Source: Glandiceps talaboti (taxonomy: Eukaryota; Hemichordata; Enteropneusta; Spengelidae). From it: a DNA stretch of 64,000 nucleotides. The stretch is taken from assembly GCF_964340395.1 (NCBI RefSeq), contig NC_135561.1, forward strand, positions 21,285,986 to 21,349,985. The letters run 5' to 3'. The translations under genes were made by a program, and so were the position numbers. Of the stretch, positions 44,552 through 54,786 are shown in pieces. Under the pieces are notes generated by a model. The model was not told the DNA's origin and did no database searches. It worked only from the letters and a program-made list of their open reading frames with translations. The stretch's first letter is position 1, and each line of letters begins with the position of its first letter.

Positions 44552-45136
44552 TTATTCTTGCATCGTTCTTTCCTCGTAGGCTTTGATAATTTTCATCAAA
44601 GGCTTTCTTTTCATATGTTTGTCAAATATAGTTTTGAGAAATGAAACGTCATCGGCTGCAATGTGGCCACTTTCTTCCAATTTTGCGAAAATGTCAGCTG
44701 GATCCTTCTGTTTCGCCATTTCACGCTTGGAAATCTGGTTACCAGTCAACAAGTCTCGGAGTGTCTGCTCATCGTCACCATCCAAATTTCCACTCAAGTC
44801 ATCGAACAATTTCTTCAATTTACTCAGATTATCGGTAGTTGTTGCCGTTTTACCAATATGTTTCCGCTCCCACTTTTCAACTACATCCACCAAGGGCTGT
44901 CTACCGACTGCTCGAAACATTTCCTTCAGAAAACCCAAATCGCCCTCGGAAATTTTGTTGAGCTCTTGGAGTTTCAAAAATATTGCCGTCAAATCGCGTA
45001 ACTTATTCATGTCCCGTTTTGGGATCGGATCACCTGTTAGACGTTGGCGAATTTTACGTTCGTCGTCTTCATCGAAATGTCCATTTAAGTCGAGAAATAA
45101 TATGATAAGTGGGTTGATATTTGTGCTGACAGCCAT
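44552..45136 (-). CDS. Tandem death-effector-domain protein 4 (194 aa)
   Basis: ATG at 45136 to TAA. DED1 about residues 9-90 (LIILFLDLNGHFDEDDERKI ... FLKEMFRAVGRQPLV), DED2 about 106-188 (LKKLFDDLSGNLDGDDEQTL ... FDKHMKRKPLM). High identity to gene 3 at protein and upstream DNA level marks the most recent duplication of the cluster. Confidence 0.87.
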   Translation of the reverse strand: MAVSTNINPLIILFLDLNGHFDEDDERKIRQRLTGDPIPKRDMNKLRDLTAIFLKLQELNKISEGDLGFLKEMFRAVGRQPLVDVVEKWERKHIGKTATTTDNLSKLKKLFDDLSGNLDGDDEQTLRDLLTGNQISKREMAKQKDPADIFAKLEESGHIAADDVSFLKTIFDKHMKRKPLMKIIKAYEERTMQE

Positions 45137-45274
45137 TATAGATATATAGCGGCTTTACCGTATAACGTTGACGTTGTGTAGTTGTTGCTACCGTAAATGG
45201 CTTCGAGATAATGGTAAAACACGGTACTCGCGATCGATCGGTGTGCGTGTAACACTTGTGAACTATGGTTCAGA

Positions 45275-45334
45275 CATGTCCTATTTATGAGTTCTATGTA
45301 TATTAATTTATCTTTGGTTTCGGTTGCATTTTCG
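45275..45334 (-). promoter_or_regulatory. Conserved upstream block of tandem-DED gene 4
   Basis: The minus strand has CGAAAATGCAACCGAAACCA and, about 25 bases nearer the gene, CTCATAAATAGGACATG with a TATA-like core. It matches the block at 40889-40953. Confidence 0.4.
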
Positions 45335-45405
45335 TATGTCACTAGATGAAAGGTTAATAGTTTTACAACAATGTTCGACCAACTGTATCTCTTAGCCTGT
45401 CTCAA

Positions 45406-47060
45406 GCTGTAATATAACTACCTACTGTGGCAGCAAGTTTACCTATTTGATCACAGTGTAATCATTCACTCCATGATGTTTAATTAGTGTACATATCACC
45501 AGTCTTCAGGATAAGAACACTGCACTGTGGGATATCTAATCTGGTATGGATAAACAAAGTTCCAATGTTGTGTTGTGTTCTAGTTGCTAATTCAACATTA
45601 AATGTTGGAGTTGTTTGTTTGCCGTCTGAGTGAAGTGGGTGAGTGTATGTGTGTCATATATTCTGTATACATTTGTAGTGACTAGCCAGCCTTGGTCGTT
45701 ACAACAATTTGAGAAACTTGCTGTTAGTAGGTAGTTTCACCACTGCTTGAGAGAGGCTAAAACTATAGTTGGTCGAACATGTAACAACGTCTCTGTCACC
45801 CAAATACAGTCACAATACTACAACCCCAACATTATACGAGTGACAATCATACTCCGCGTCCATAGACAATATAAACAATCGACTTGAAAATTAAACGTAT
45901 TTCATTTTATCAAACGGTCAGAGGTCCCTATGATAGCAAACATGACCAATAACGACATCGCAAATAGTTGGCAGTCATGGTTTTCATTCCTTTGATTCTA
46001 AGTACCGTTGTTCGACGATAAATAGTTTGTAGATATCTGTGCTGCCCTGAGATCAGAATAGCGGAAAGCAGTGGTCTGAGGTGTGAGTTTATTGTGACCT
46101 GAAGTGCTAAATAAACAAACATATTTTTTTCCTGTTCTAGATTTGAACCACGGTGGGTGACACACATCAGAAGATGACGTCATGATGATCCCCAGGGATG
46201 CGTGTTATGCGTATATCAAGTTGCCCTTGACAACTAAGGATGCAGTAGTATGATGGACAACCGCAAAGGGATGTCTGTAACCCTCTTTGGTTATTCGTAA
46301 TTCTCACGTCACTCGACCGGCGAAAAAAACAAAAGTAGCATTTTCGTCAGGGTCATTCTACTGGTCAGTAAATCTTTTTATACGAACAGTTTCATAAATT
46401 ACGTGTTGCTCAGTGTTTCTTGATTTTCACAGACAGGGAAGTCGATAGAATTTGGTTATCATTAATGCTTTCACTGTCCAATAAATATAATTCTAATACA
46501 TTCAAAGACATGATGCTCGAGTGCTTGCTGAAATTCAACACATCTACCCTCCATATGCTGTTTCACGTACCCGTATGAAAAGTAAAGTCTACCCAACATG
46601 CGTAGTTTGGTAAGTTCATTCGTCAAAAATATTTTGTACTCTAGCGTACATAAAAATACTTTTGTTCGTATTGTTGCAAGGCGGAGAAGACATAGGGATA
46701 GACCATTAGATTTCGGGGGGGGGGTGAGGATTTGCACCCAACAACAATTTTTTCAACCACCATGACAGCAAAACAAATATTTTCGAGAGTAACTAGACAG
46801 CAATTTCTTTTTTTACCATGTAGGTACAACAATTTTTTAAAATTTAAATTTGACTTTTCGCCGCGTCGTATCACGTCGCGTCGTGTAACTTTTTTATTTT
46901 TGAAATTGATTTCCTCATAACAGGAGATATACATGATGAATGTAGCTTATTTCAAAATAAGAGGTAAATAATGAATACAGCTTTAATATTCTAAAAGTAA
47001 CTAGTAAAATTGGAAAGTAGTCAGTAAAAGTTGAATAGAAGTTTGAGTGGGCCATGTGAT
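45406..47060. other. Intergenic region, no gene seen
   Basis: No supported exon. It contains the short dispersed repeat AGTGGTCTGAGGTGTGAG at 46070 and poly-G near 46717. Confidence 0.45.
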
Positions 47061-47480
47061 GAAGGGCACGGGAAGGAGGTTTCCTGGAGATTTTTGAAAT
47101 TCAAGGACTAAAAGAATGCTTTCTGGTGCTATTTTAACACGTCAAGGTAGTAATAATATTATGTAATATTGGAATCAAAATACAAGGGAGCAGTGTGGAG
47201 GGGGGGGTACCCCTAGAAATTATTCAAATTGAAGAAGACTGCTATGTGATGCTATTTAACATGTCAAGATGGAAACAATACCTAGTTAAACTTTGAATCA
47301 AAATACGAGAGCAGTGTGGGGGTGATGGGTACAGTAGGGAGTGTCCCCCCCCCCCGACCCTAGACATTTTTTAAGCTAAAAGAATGCTATCTGGTGTTAT
47401 TTTAACATTTCAAGGTGAAAACAATACCCTTTCCAGATCACAATTGAAATTTGAATTCAGAAAACTAACACCAAAAAAAT
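47061..47480. repeat. Degenerate tandem repeat, about three units of 120-145 bp
   Basis: Units restart at about 47113, 47236 and 47380 with AGA(A/C)TGCTATCTGGTG-like sequence, followed by TTTTAACA(C/T)(G/T)TCAAG, GAATCAAAATAC and a G- or C-rich run. Confidence 0.7.
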
Positions 47481-47908
47481 CCTCAAAGTATATTGTTTAC
47501 AATTTTAAATTATATTATCATTAATAAAAATTACAGGATTCATTCAAGGTTCTAAGTCAGGTCAGTATTCTTAGTAATTTGATTTAATTATTGTAGTGTT
47601 ACGGTTTGTTTCAGCATTTGCCCACATAACAGTTTGTGTAAACCTTTGACGAAACTTCTATGGCTGCTCCAGAAACACATGTACGTGGGAATTTGACATT
47701 TGTAGCCCAAATAATTTCTGCACCTGCCGCACAACAATGTGTTAAGCTCATACCCTGAAAACATTTTTATTCGTCTTGAGTTAGTCAGCATATTTTTTTC
47801 TTCCTACTTTCCAAAGTTTTCCTCTTACGTTTTTAATTGTTTTCCAACATTTAATATAGAAAAGGAATTGTGGGTTTGGACTGAGATGGCGCACTTTGTT
47901 CATAATGG

Positions 47909-48166
47909 TTGTACTTTTCCTTATACTTTAAAAAAAAACGAACCAGGAAATGTTACTGTGAAAACTTTCACCCAAATACAGAACGTATATCTGAATTTAA
48001 ATTTCCTCCTCTGGTTGCTTTCCAGACACTGCCAGCTGAAACAAAAGTGAATCTACATGTTCTACCAAAAAGAAATTTTGTGATTGTCTATGGAGTTCTT
48101 TCCAATGAGGACCAGCGTTGCTATTTAGATATTGGTATTGGCGAAATGCGATGTGATAATATGTAA
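47909..48166 (+). pseudogene. Unrecognised plus-strand reading frame, possibly a gene relic
   Basis: An 85-residue frame with ordinary composition near its end (NLHVLPKRNFVIVYGVLSNE then DQRCYLDIGIGEMRCDNM). The upstream plus-strand sequence has an overlapping frame shifted by one base through a poly-A run at 47930-47937, as if a frameshift had broken one longer frame. I do not recognise a family. It could be a decayed retrocopy, an unrelated terminal exon, or chance. Confidence 0.2.
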
Positions 48167-48232
48167 CCATGGTAACATTGATAATCAAACAAATCTTAAT
48201 CAAAATATAACTCAAAGAGATATGGTGTCATT

Positions 48233-48238
48233 TTATTG
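48233..48238 (-). terminator. Polyadenylation signal of the SH2 gene
   Basis: AATAAA on the minus strand about 150 bases after the stop at 48390. Confidence 0.6.
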
Positions 48239-48248
48239 ATTGTTATTG

Positions 48249-48413
48249 CCACACACAGAGTCCACTTTACAGCCAAGATAGACATTCAGCCACACACAGA
48301 GTCCACTTTACAGCCAAGATAGACATTCAGCCACACACAGAGTCCACTTTACAGCCAAGATAGACATTCAGCCACACACAGAGTCCACTTTACAGCCATG
48401 ATAGACATTCAGC
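48249..48413. repeat. 41-bp tandem repeat, four copies, including the SH2 stop codon
   Basis: Unit begins CCACACACAGAGTCCACTTT and ends AGATAGACATTCAG. The copy nearest the gene contains the last codons and TAA of the SH2 gene; the other three follow in the 3' UTR. Confidence 0.95.
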
Positions 48414-48457
48414 GAGTTCCTCACAATATTCAAGAAGCTTTTCCAACTCCCGATACG
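48390..48457 (-). CDS. SH2 gene, last exon
   Basis: The acceptor TTTTACAG precedes 48457. Encodes YRELEKLLEYCEELAECLSW, L, then TAA at 48392-48390. The stop sits inside a 41-bp tandem repeat unit. Confidence 0.7.
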
Positions 48458-49686
48458 CTGTAAAAGAAAGAAAAACACTATACATCCAACCACTATACAA
48501 CCCACGAAAAAAAAACAGTGTGTTTGTTTTAGTGAAATCAGTCAAAGAAATTTATCAGACGCAAAGGCAATATTAGGTAAACACAACAAATACAACTCTT
48601 ACAAACAGAACAGTGGTACGGTGTTTGATGTACATGTACTTATTTCGTTCAACGCTTTTATCGGGTTATTTATATCTAGTGAAGTTATAATGCAATCAGT
48701 CGTAATCAATGATATAACGAGTTCCTCTGGGTTCCTGTGGTGTTTTTACTTTGATGAGCCACCAATTCAAATTACATTGTATGTCTTTGCACGGAACTGT
48801 CTCAATCCTCCTTACAATAAACAACAAACGCATGCGCACCAGTGTATTATTTTCGCGGGTTACATAAGATTATGTCTGCTTTGGGATTGATAACACAACA
48901 TTTCATTGTTCAAACTTGTTCTGGCAAAAAGGCTCGAATTTAATAATTAAAAGGTTCGCAGTACTAACGCAACAAAGGTGTATATGGTGTAAAGGTAAAG
49001 GCCAGCAACGATTTGCTGGTCGTTTCCTTGACGACCAATGACAAGTGAGGATGAGGAAGAATGGGAAGAAGGGAGATAGAGGGGAGGGGGAGGGTGGGGA
49101 GTGGAAAGGAGCACGGAAGGAGAGCGTGCAAGAAGAAGGAGAGACGAAATATACTTTCATTAATGACAAGAGTGCAAGCGAGATCAATGAAGTAATAAAA
49201 AACTAAGCAAGCATAAGATAATGGTAAAGCAAATGACAGGATCACACACTGTATACAGATAGTGTACCTTTATGTATGTTTACATTCCTTCGGTGACAAA
49301 GACCAACACGAATACCCACGATGACGTCATCTTTTTGTTTCTCTGTATCTGTCAAAAGTAAGAAACACTTCATTGCAACACGATGTGTCATGAATCTGAT
49401 ATGTGAGTGATTAATTGAATGCCAAAGCATTGATTGCAGGATTTAATTTGTAGGGTGGGTGCTTTTTGTGGTGTAATTTTCCTCTACATTCAGGTCGATT
49501 TCTAAAGTTGTAATAAAGGGGATGGAATCTAACTACATTTTATCCTTGTTTCTACATTTTAACCTCATTAGTATATCCTTGCAAAACGAAGGCGTGGCAC
49601 CCTCTGTGCAGGGATTGAGAATTCTGAAATATGACATATCCTGGATCACTTTTACAACAACAACAACAACAACAACAACAACGACG

Positions 49687-49728
<42 letters not shown>

Positions 49729-50045
49729 TCAACTTACACATAGTAATTAAATCATGGTGAGCTATAACTATAGTTCTCATCATCATTTCTTTCCAACTAC
49801 CTCTATCTTTCTTTGGTACAGAATGGACAGCTGATATACACAATCGATGGGGATTTGTAGAACTAAACCGAAGTAGAAAACTACCCGGATCTTTTCCTTC
49901 CAGAATATACTCTGCCTCCTGTGCTGTTATTGCTCCGTAGAAAAATCTGGAATAAAGAAAAGACACCGAAACGAACTCATTTCAATTACGTTTTCCCTTC
50001 AATCCATCACGAAAGCAAGAATGACAGACAGACAGACAGACAGGC

Positions 50046-50086
<41 letters not shown>

Positions 50087-50092
50087 GTCAGT

Positions 50093-50128
<36 letters not shown>

Positions 50129-53100
50129 GACAGACAGGCAGACAGACAGACAGACAGACAGTGAAGTACTACCGGGTGTACATACAATTTGTATTAAATT
50201 GCTATGCTGTTTGGGCATTAATAATGATACAAATACTGTGTAAACAAGGTGAACGTTTGTCTTGTGCATGATATCGGATTTTACGTCCTTAAGTTTAATG
50301 TCAATGCATGTCTTCTATAACATTACGATTGTCTTCTGACATTGTTAGAACAATTGATTGCATAGTAGGAAAGGATTTGAACATTTGTTGATACGTATCA
50401 TAAATTACGTCATCGGATCGTTTATGGGTTATATGTTAATAATCAGATTTGAGTTCAGTTAATTACAAATTATATATAGTTAAGTATGCGTCAGTAAGTA
50501 CAATAATACAAGTAAAAATATACAAACAGTAAATACTACGTCTAAACAAGTCTAAACACAGATTGGGTTGCTAAAGTCAAAAATCATTTCCTTTGGTAAG
50601 TCGTCTCTTTCACAACTGCTGTATGCACTTAAATTAAATGATATCAAATCGGACTAACGCCGGTTGAAGTTCCGGTAACGCTTTCCAAATACGTAGTCGG
50701 TCGCCAAGTTAATAACTCTGGCTATATAAAACGACCGACTAGTAAATCGTTCAGAATATGATGATTCAGGATTTATTAGTTTCTCCAACTTGTTTAGGGA
50801 CATCCTTCCATCTCAGTCTATAGACAAGTCACAAATTATTTTATCCAGTTATGGGAAAACAAACTTACCTGTGAATTTCGTCAACCTAAAATACCAGAAA
50901 TGAAAGAAAAACAAAATATGTTATCATTTCAGAATGAAATAGTTTGAGTGCAAAATTTAAGTGAGAATAGATGTAACAAGAAAAAGAAGAAAGTGTACAG
51001 TAATTGGACAAAAGAAATCGAAGATTCATTTTAAGATTGTAGAAAGTTTGTAATTTTACTCGCGTAATCTGGCACGAAATTGTCACATACACAAACAGAC
51101 AAACAAACAAACAAACAAACGAACGAACGAACGACATGCAAATAAGACTCACTTCTTTAAACCAATGAGAAATTCTTGGTTTAATCCATGCCCAGTGTTC
51201 ATCAATTTCTACATCAAAGGCTGCAAGTGACGTCATTTCCGTTTGGTTGCTAAGGCGACTGTGAGTGGCAGAAAGTCTAGTGAAGACAGTTGATGGAGTG
51301 TTTAGAGGAGTATTAAATATATCGGATGTTATCTTGTCAAACGTGACTGGTTCTCGTAGGTGTCCCAGTCTTAGCTGTAGTGCTATAAAATCGTTGATAG
51401 ATTTAGCCGGTCCCACTAAACCTCCTTGGTTCGTTGTGACGTTGTTGGCATTCATCAGTTTAATAAATCTGATATAAGAATCGATCGTCACAATATAGCC
51501 TATATCAGGAAAAAAAACAGAACATTATTGATATGAATAAATATACTTTATAAATAATTCCAAAAAGATGTGAAATAATGAAAAAGTTGAATAATTAGCA
51601 TGTCGTACAGCAATTTAGCTGGTTTTCGGGAATTTTACCAAATGTTGTCTTTGAAGAAATTGGGCGTTGCCAAACAGCTAAACGTTTGATCAAATACTGA
51701 CGTCATTTTGATGGTTACACAGTGCCAAGTCATTTTGATAGTTACACAGTGCCAAGTCATTTTAATGGTTACACAGTGCCAAGTCATTTTGATGGTTACA
51801 CAGTGCCAAGTCATTTTGATGGTTACACAGTGCCAAGTCATTGTAATGGTTACACAGTGCCAAGTCATTTTGATGGTTACACAGTGCCAAGTCATTTTGA
51901 TGGTTACACAGTGCCAAGTCATTTTGATGGTTACACAGTGCCAAGTCATTTTGATGGTTACACAGTGCCAAGTCATTTTGATGGTTACACAGTGCCAAGT
52001 CATTTTGATAGTTACACAGTGCCAAGTAACTTTGATGGTTACACAGTGCCAAGTCATTTTGATGGTTACACAGTGCCAAGTCATTTTGATGGTTACACAG
52101 TGCCAAGTCATTTTGATAGTTACACAGTGCCAAGTCATTTTGATGGTTACACAGTGCCAAGTCATTTTGATGGTTACACAGTGCCAAGTCATTTTGATGG
52201 TTACCCAGTGCCAAGTCACTTTGATGGTTACGCACTGCCAAGTCATTTTGATGGTTACACAGTGCCAAGTCATTTTGATGGTTACACAGTGCCAAGTCAT
52301 TTTGATAGTTACACAGTGCCAAATAACTTTGATGGTTACACAGTGCCAAGTCATTTTGATGGTTACACAGTGCCAAGTCATTTTGATGGTTACACAGTGC
52401 CAAGTCATTTTGATGGTTACACAGTGCCAAGTCAGTTTGATGGTTACACAGTGCCAAGTCATTTTGATGGTTACACAGTGCCAAGTAACTTTGATGGTTA
52501 CACAGTGCCAAGTCATTTTGATGGTTACGCAGTGCCAAGTCATTTTGATGGTTACACAGTGCCAAGTCACTTTGATGGTTACACAGTGCCAAGTCATTTT
52601 GATGGTTACACAGTGCCAAGTCAGTTTGATGGTTACACAGTGCCAAGTCATTTTGATGGTTACACAGTGCCAAGTCATTTTGATGGTTACACAGTGCCAA
52701 GTCATTTTGATGGTTACACAGTGCCAAGTCACTTTGATGGTTACACAGTCATTTTGATGGTTACACAGTGCCAAGTCATTTTTATAAAAATGTACATCAT
52801 TAAAACCTAATCTTACCATTAAAGAATAACATCAGATCATCTACCGGACACTTTAAGCTCTTATCCAGAATTGTGTTAATTTTTCTGTGGAAATTTACTA
52901 ATGGTACCTGAAGGTATGTAAGACGATAAGGAAACAAACGTTGGTAATATTAAACAGTCATCTTTTGCCATTGCCACTACCACCACCACTACCACCCCCA
53001 CCACCACTACCACCACCAACAACAACAGCACCACCACCACCACCACCACCACTACTACTACTACCACAACCACTACCACAACCACCACCACCACCACCAC

Positions 53101-53946
53101 CACCACCACCACCACCACCACCACCACCTTCATCCCATAAAGGTAACAACAATATATTAACCCACTTTTGACCCACGCCTAAGTGAGTACCATTAATTCA
53201 AGTAGGTTTCATTCTCATTCAATTCAAAGACAATAATTACAGTATTTTCAGTGACCTAGAAACTTGAACAACTGTCTCCAATGGATTTGAGTGCGTAAGG
53301 ACTGGAAATATTTTTTTACTCTCGACGCTACAGACACAATTATTTGTATTTTAATTACCTCATCGTTGTGGCCAAAACACAGTTCCCATAGTACTCTACC
53401 TGTTGGTAGGAAATACGATTACATTTCTATTGTGGTATATGGTACACCATTATATACACTGATATGCATTTACAGAAATGATGACGACAACAACATACGC
53501 CCTATCTAGATCTGCAATCAAATCAACAATCTCTTGTGTGGATAGACTTTAAGAGTCGTCGTGTTTTGTTTGTTTGTTTGTTTGTGCTCTACCACCCTGC
53601 TAGTGTACGCGCTATTATCGCTAGCAATGTGGAGCGCAAACAATGGTGAATGTTTATCTACTGTGCATGAAGGTTGGTTGATTTGGAAAACGTCGTACCT
53701 CTGAAGTGCGCCCTCTAACACACTTAAAACACAAGTCTACTACACTCATCAATTGCTAAGTACAAAACAACTAAGTAGAAAAAATCATTTCTTTAATGAA
53801 AAAATATATTTCAACAGCCTCACTACACTGACTTCAAGCATACAGGTTTTCATATTAAATGCTGGCAAAACTTTACCTGTTTCGTGTTGTATATGATTCA
53901 ACAATGAGGGCGCTCGTGACGGGCCTACAGTTGATTCATACAGCTC
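48390..53946 (-). CDS. SH2-domain signalling protein, last eight coding exons (307 aa visible, 5' end missing)
   Basis: Model: join(48390..48457, 49268..49348, 49738..49946, 50869..50885, 51153..51499, 52817..52907, 53359..53399, 53877..53946), complement. 924 nt, with GT/AG sites and phases consistent at all seven junctions. The upstream half has EF-hand-like helices (GRVLWELCFG ... VNFHRKINTIL, then DDLMLFFNGYIVTIDSYIRF). The SH2 domain follows, with WAWIKPRISHWF, FFYGAITAQEAE and the phosphotyrosine-pocket motif GSFLLRFS (Arg about 215 of the visible part). Helices before an SH2 with this spacing recall the linker-SH2 of STAT proteins or the EF-SH2 of Cbl; I cannot decide. The C-terminus is an acidic helix (YRELEKLLEYCEELAECLSW). 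No start codon is visible; upstream exons must lie past the 54-64 kb repeats. Confidence 0.75.
49268..49348 (-). CDS. SH2 gene exon
   Basis: Acceptor TTTTGACAG and donor GTACAC. Encodes TEKQKDDVIVGIRVGLCHRR then NVNIHK, the C-terminal end of or just beyond the SH2 fold. Confidence 0.6.
49654..49727. repeat. (AAC)n microsatellite
   Basis: Trinucleotide tract starting about 11 bp inside the intron from the SH2 exon donor at 49737. Confidence 0.97.
49738..49946 (-). CDS. SH2 gene exon: core of the SH2 domain
   Basis: Acceptor TTTATTCCAG and donor GTAAGT. Encodes FFYGAITAQEAEYILEG, DPGSFLLRFSSTNPHRLCIS and SVPKKDRGSWKEMMMRTIVI. The FLLRFS strand with its arginine is diagnostic of SH2 domains. 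Confidence 0.88.
50023..50161. repeat. (GACA)n microsatellite
   Basis: Tetranucleotide tract in the intron between the SH2 core exon and the microexon. Confidence 0.97.
50869..50885 (-). CDS. 17-nt microexon of the SH2 gene
   Basis: GTTGACGAAATTCACAG is flanked by the acceptor TATTTTAG and donor GTAAGT. It adds VDEIH and two bases of an Arg codon, turning KE/FFYG into KEVDEIHRFFYG and repairing a phase mismatch between the exons on either side. Confidence 0.7.
51153..51499 (-). CDS. SH2 gene exon: EF-like helix to SH2 start
   Basis: Acceptor CTGATATAG and donor GTGAGT, 115 codons. Encodes YIVTIDSYIRFIKLMNANNV, a Ser/Thr-rich stretch (NTPLNTPSTVFTRLSATHS) and EHWAWIKPRISHWFKE, the beginning of the SH2 or linker fold. 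Confidence 0.75.
51704..52784. repeat. 27-bp minisatellite, about 40 copies
   Basis: Unit contains GATGGTTACACAGTGCCAAG and TCATTTT. It lies in an SH2 gene intron. Because 27 is a multiple of three, several frames stay open on both strands (such as repeated MTWHCVTIK); these are not evidence of coding. Confidence 0.97.
52817..52907 (-). CDS. SH2 gene exon
   Basis: Acceptor TACCTTCAG and donor GTAAGA. Encodes VPLVNFHRKINTILDKSLKC then PVDDLMLFFN; helical and EF-hand-like without a canonical calcium loop. Confidence 0.65.
52971..53127. repeat. (CCA)n-type trinucleotide tract
   Basis: Long CAC/CCA tract with variants (AACAAC, TACTAC), intronic in the SH2 gene. Confidence 0.97.
53359..53399 (-). 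CDS. SH2 gene exon (41 nt)
   Basis: Acceptor CCTACCAACAG and donor GTAATT. Encodes RVLWELCFGHNDE in the only frame that agrees with both neighbours. Confidence 0.6.
53877..53946 (-). CDS. SH2 gene, most 5' visible exon
   Basis: Acceptor TTTCTATTATAG and donor GTAAAG. Encodes ELYESTVGPSRAPSLLNHIQ then HET. It begins in phase 0 and has no ATG, so earlier exons exist. Confidence 0.6.
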
Positions 53947-54080
53947 CTATAATAGAAACATTAGAATACACACGTACAAGTTGCCAGTCACGGTATAGAT
54001 AAAGAGTAATTTTGAAAAATACAACGGAGCAACAATATTTTGCATATATATATACATGTAACAGTCTGCGTGGAAATACC

Positions 54081-54257
54081 AATCTATCTATCTATCTATC
54101 TATATATCTATCCATCTATCTATCTATCTGTCTGTCTGTCTGTATGTCTGTCTGTCTGTCTGTCTGTCTGTCAATCTATCTATCTATCTACATGTACTAA
54201 ATCTATACATATATCTATCCATCTATATATAGCCATCTATCAATCTATATATCTATC

Positions 54258-54332
<75 letters not shown>

Positions 54333-54347
54333 GTATGTCTATCTATA

Positions 54348-54415
<68 letters not shown>

Positions 54416-54786
54416 CATCCAACCATCCATCCATCCACCCACCCACCCACCCACCCATCCGTCCATCAATCTACCCATCCATCCACCCATCCATCAATCC
54501 GTCAATCCTTCCATCCATCCTTCCATCCGTCCATCTATCCATCCATCCATCCATCCATCCATCCACCCATCCATCCATCCATCCATCCATCCATCCATCC
54601 ATCCTTCCATCCATCCATCCACCCACCCATCCATCCATCCATCCTTTCTTCCATCCATCAATCCATCCATCCATCCATCCATCCATCCATCCATCCATCC
54701 TTTCTTCCATCCATCCATCCATCCATCTATCCATCCATCCATCCATCCATCCATCCATCCATCCATCCATCCATCCATCCATCCAT
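54081..54786. repeat. Compound tetranucleotide block (TCTA/TCTG then ATCC)
   Basis: (TCTA)n with (TCTG)n islands to about 54415, then (ATCC)n with ACCC and TTCC variants to 54786, running directly into the 27-bp array. Confidence 0.98.

Noticed and set aside
44583-45149. 188-codon plus-strand frame opposite tandem-DED gene 4
   Set aside because: Antisense shadow of a clear DED gene; similar shadows lie opposite the 37.4 and 40.2 kb genes.
51635-52819. 349-394-codon frames on both strands
   Set aside because: The same artefact of a 27-bp minisatellite; the true exons lie on either side of it.
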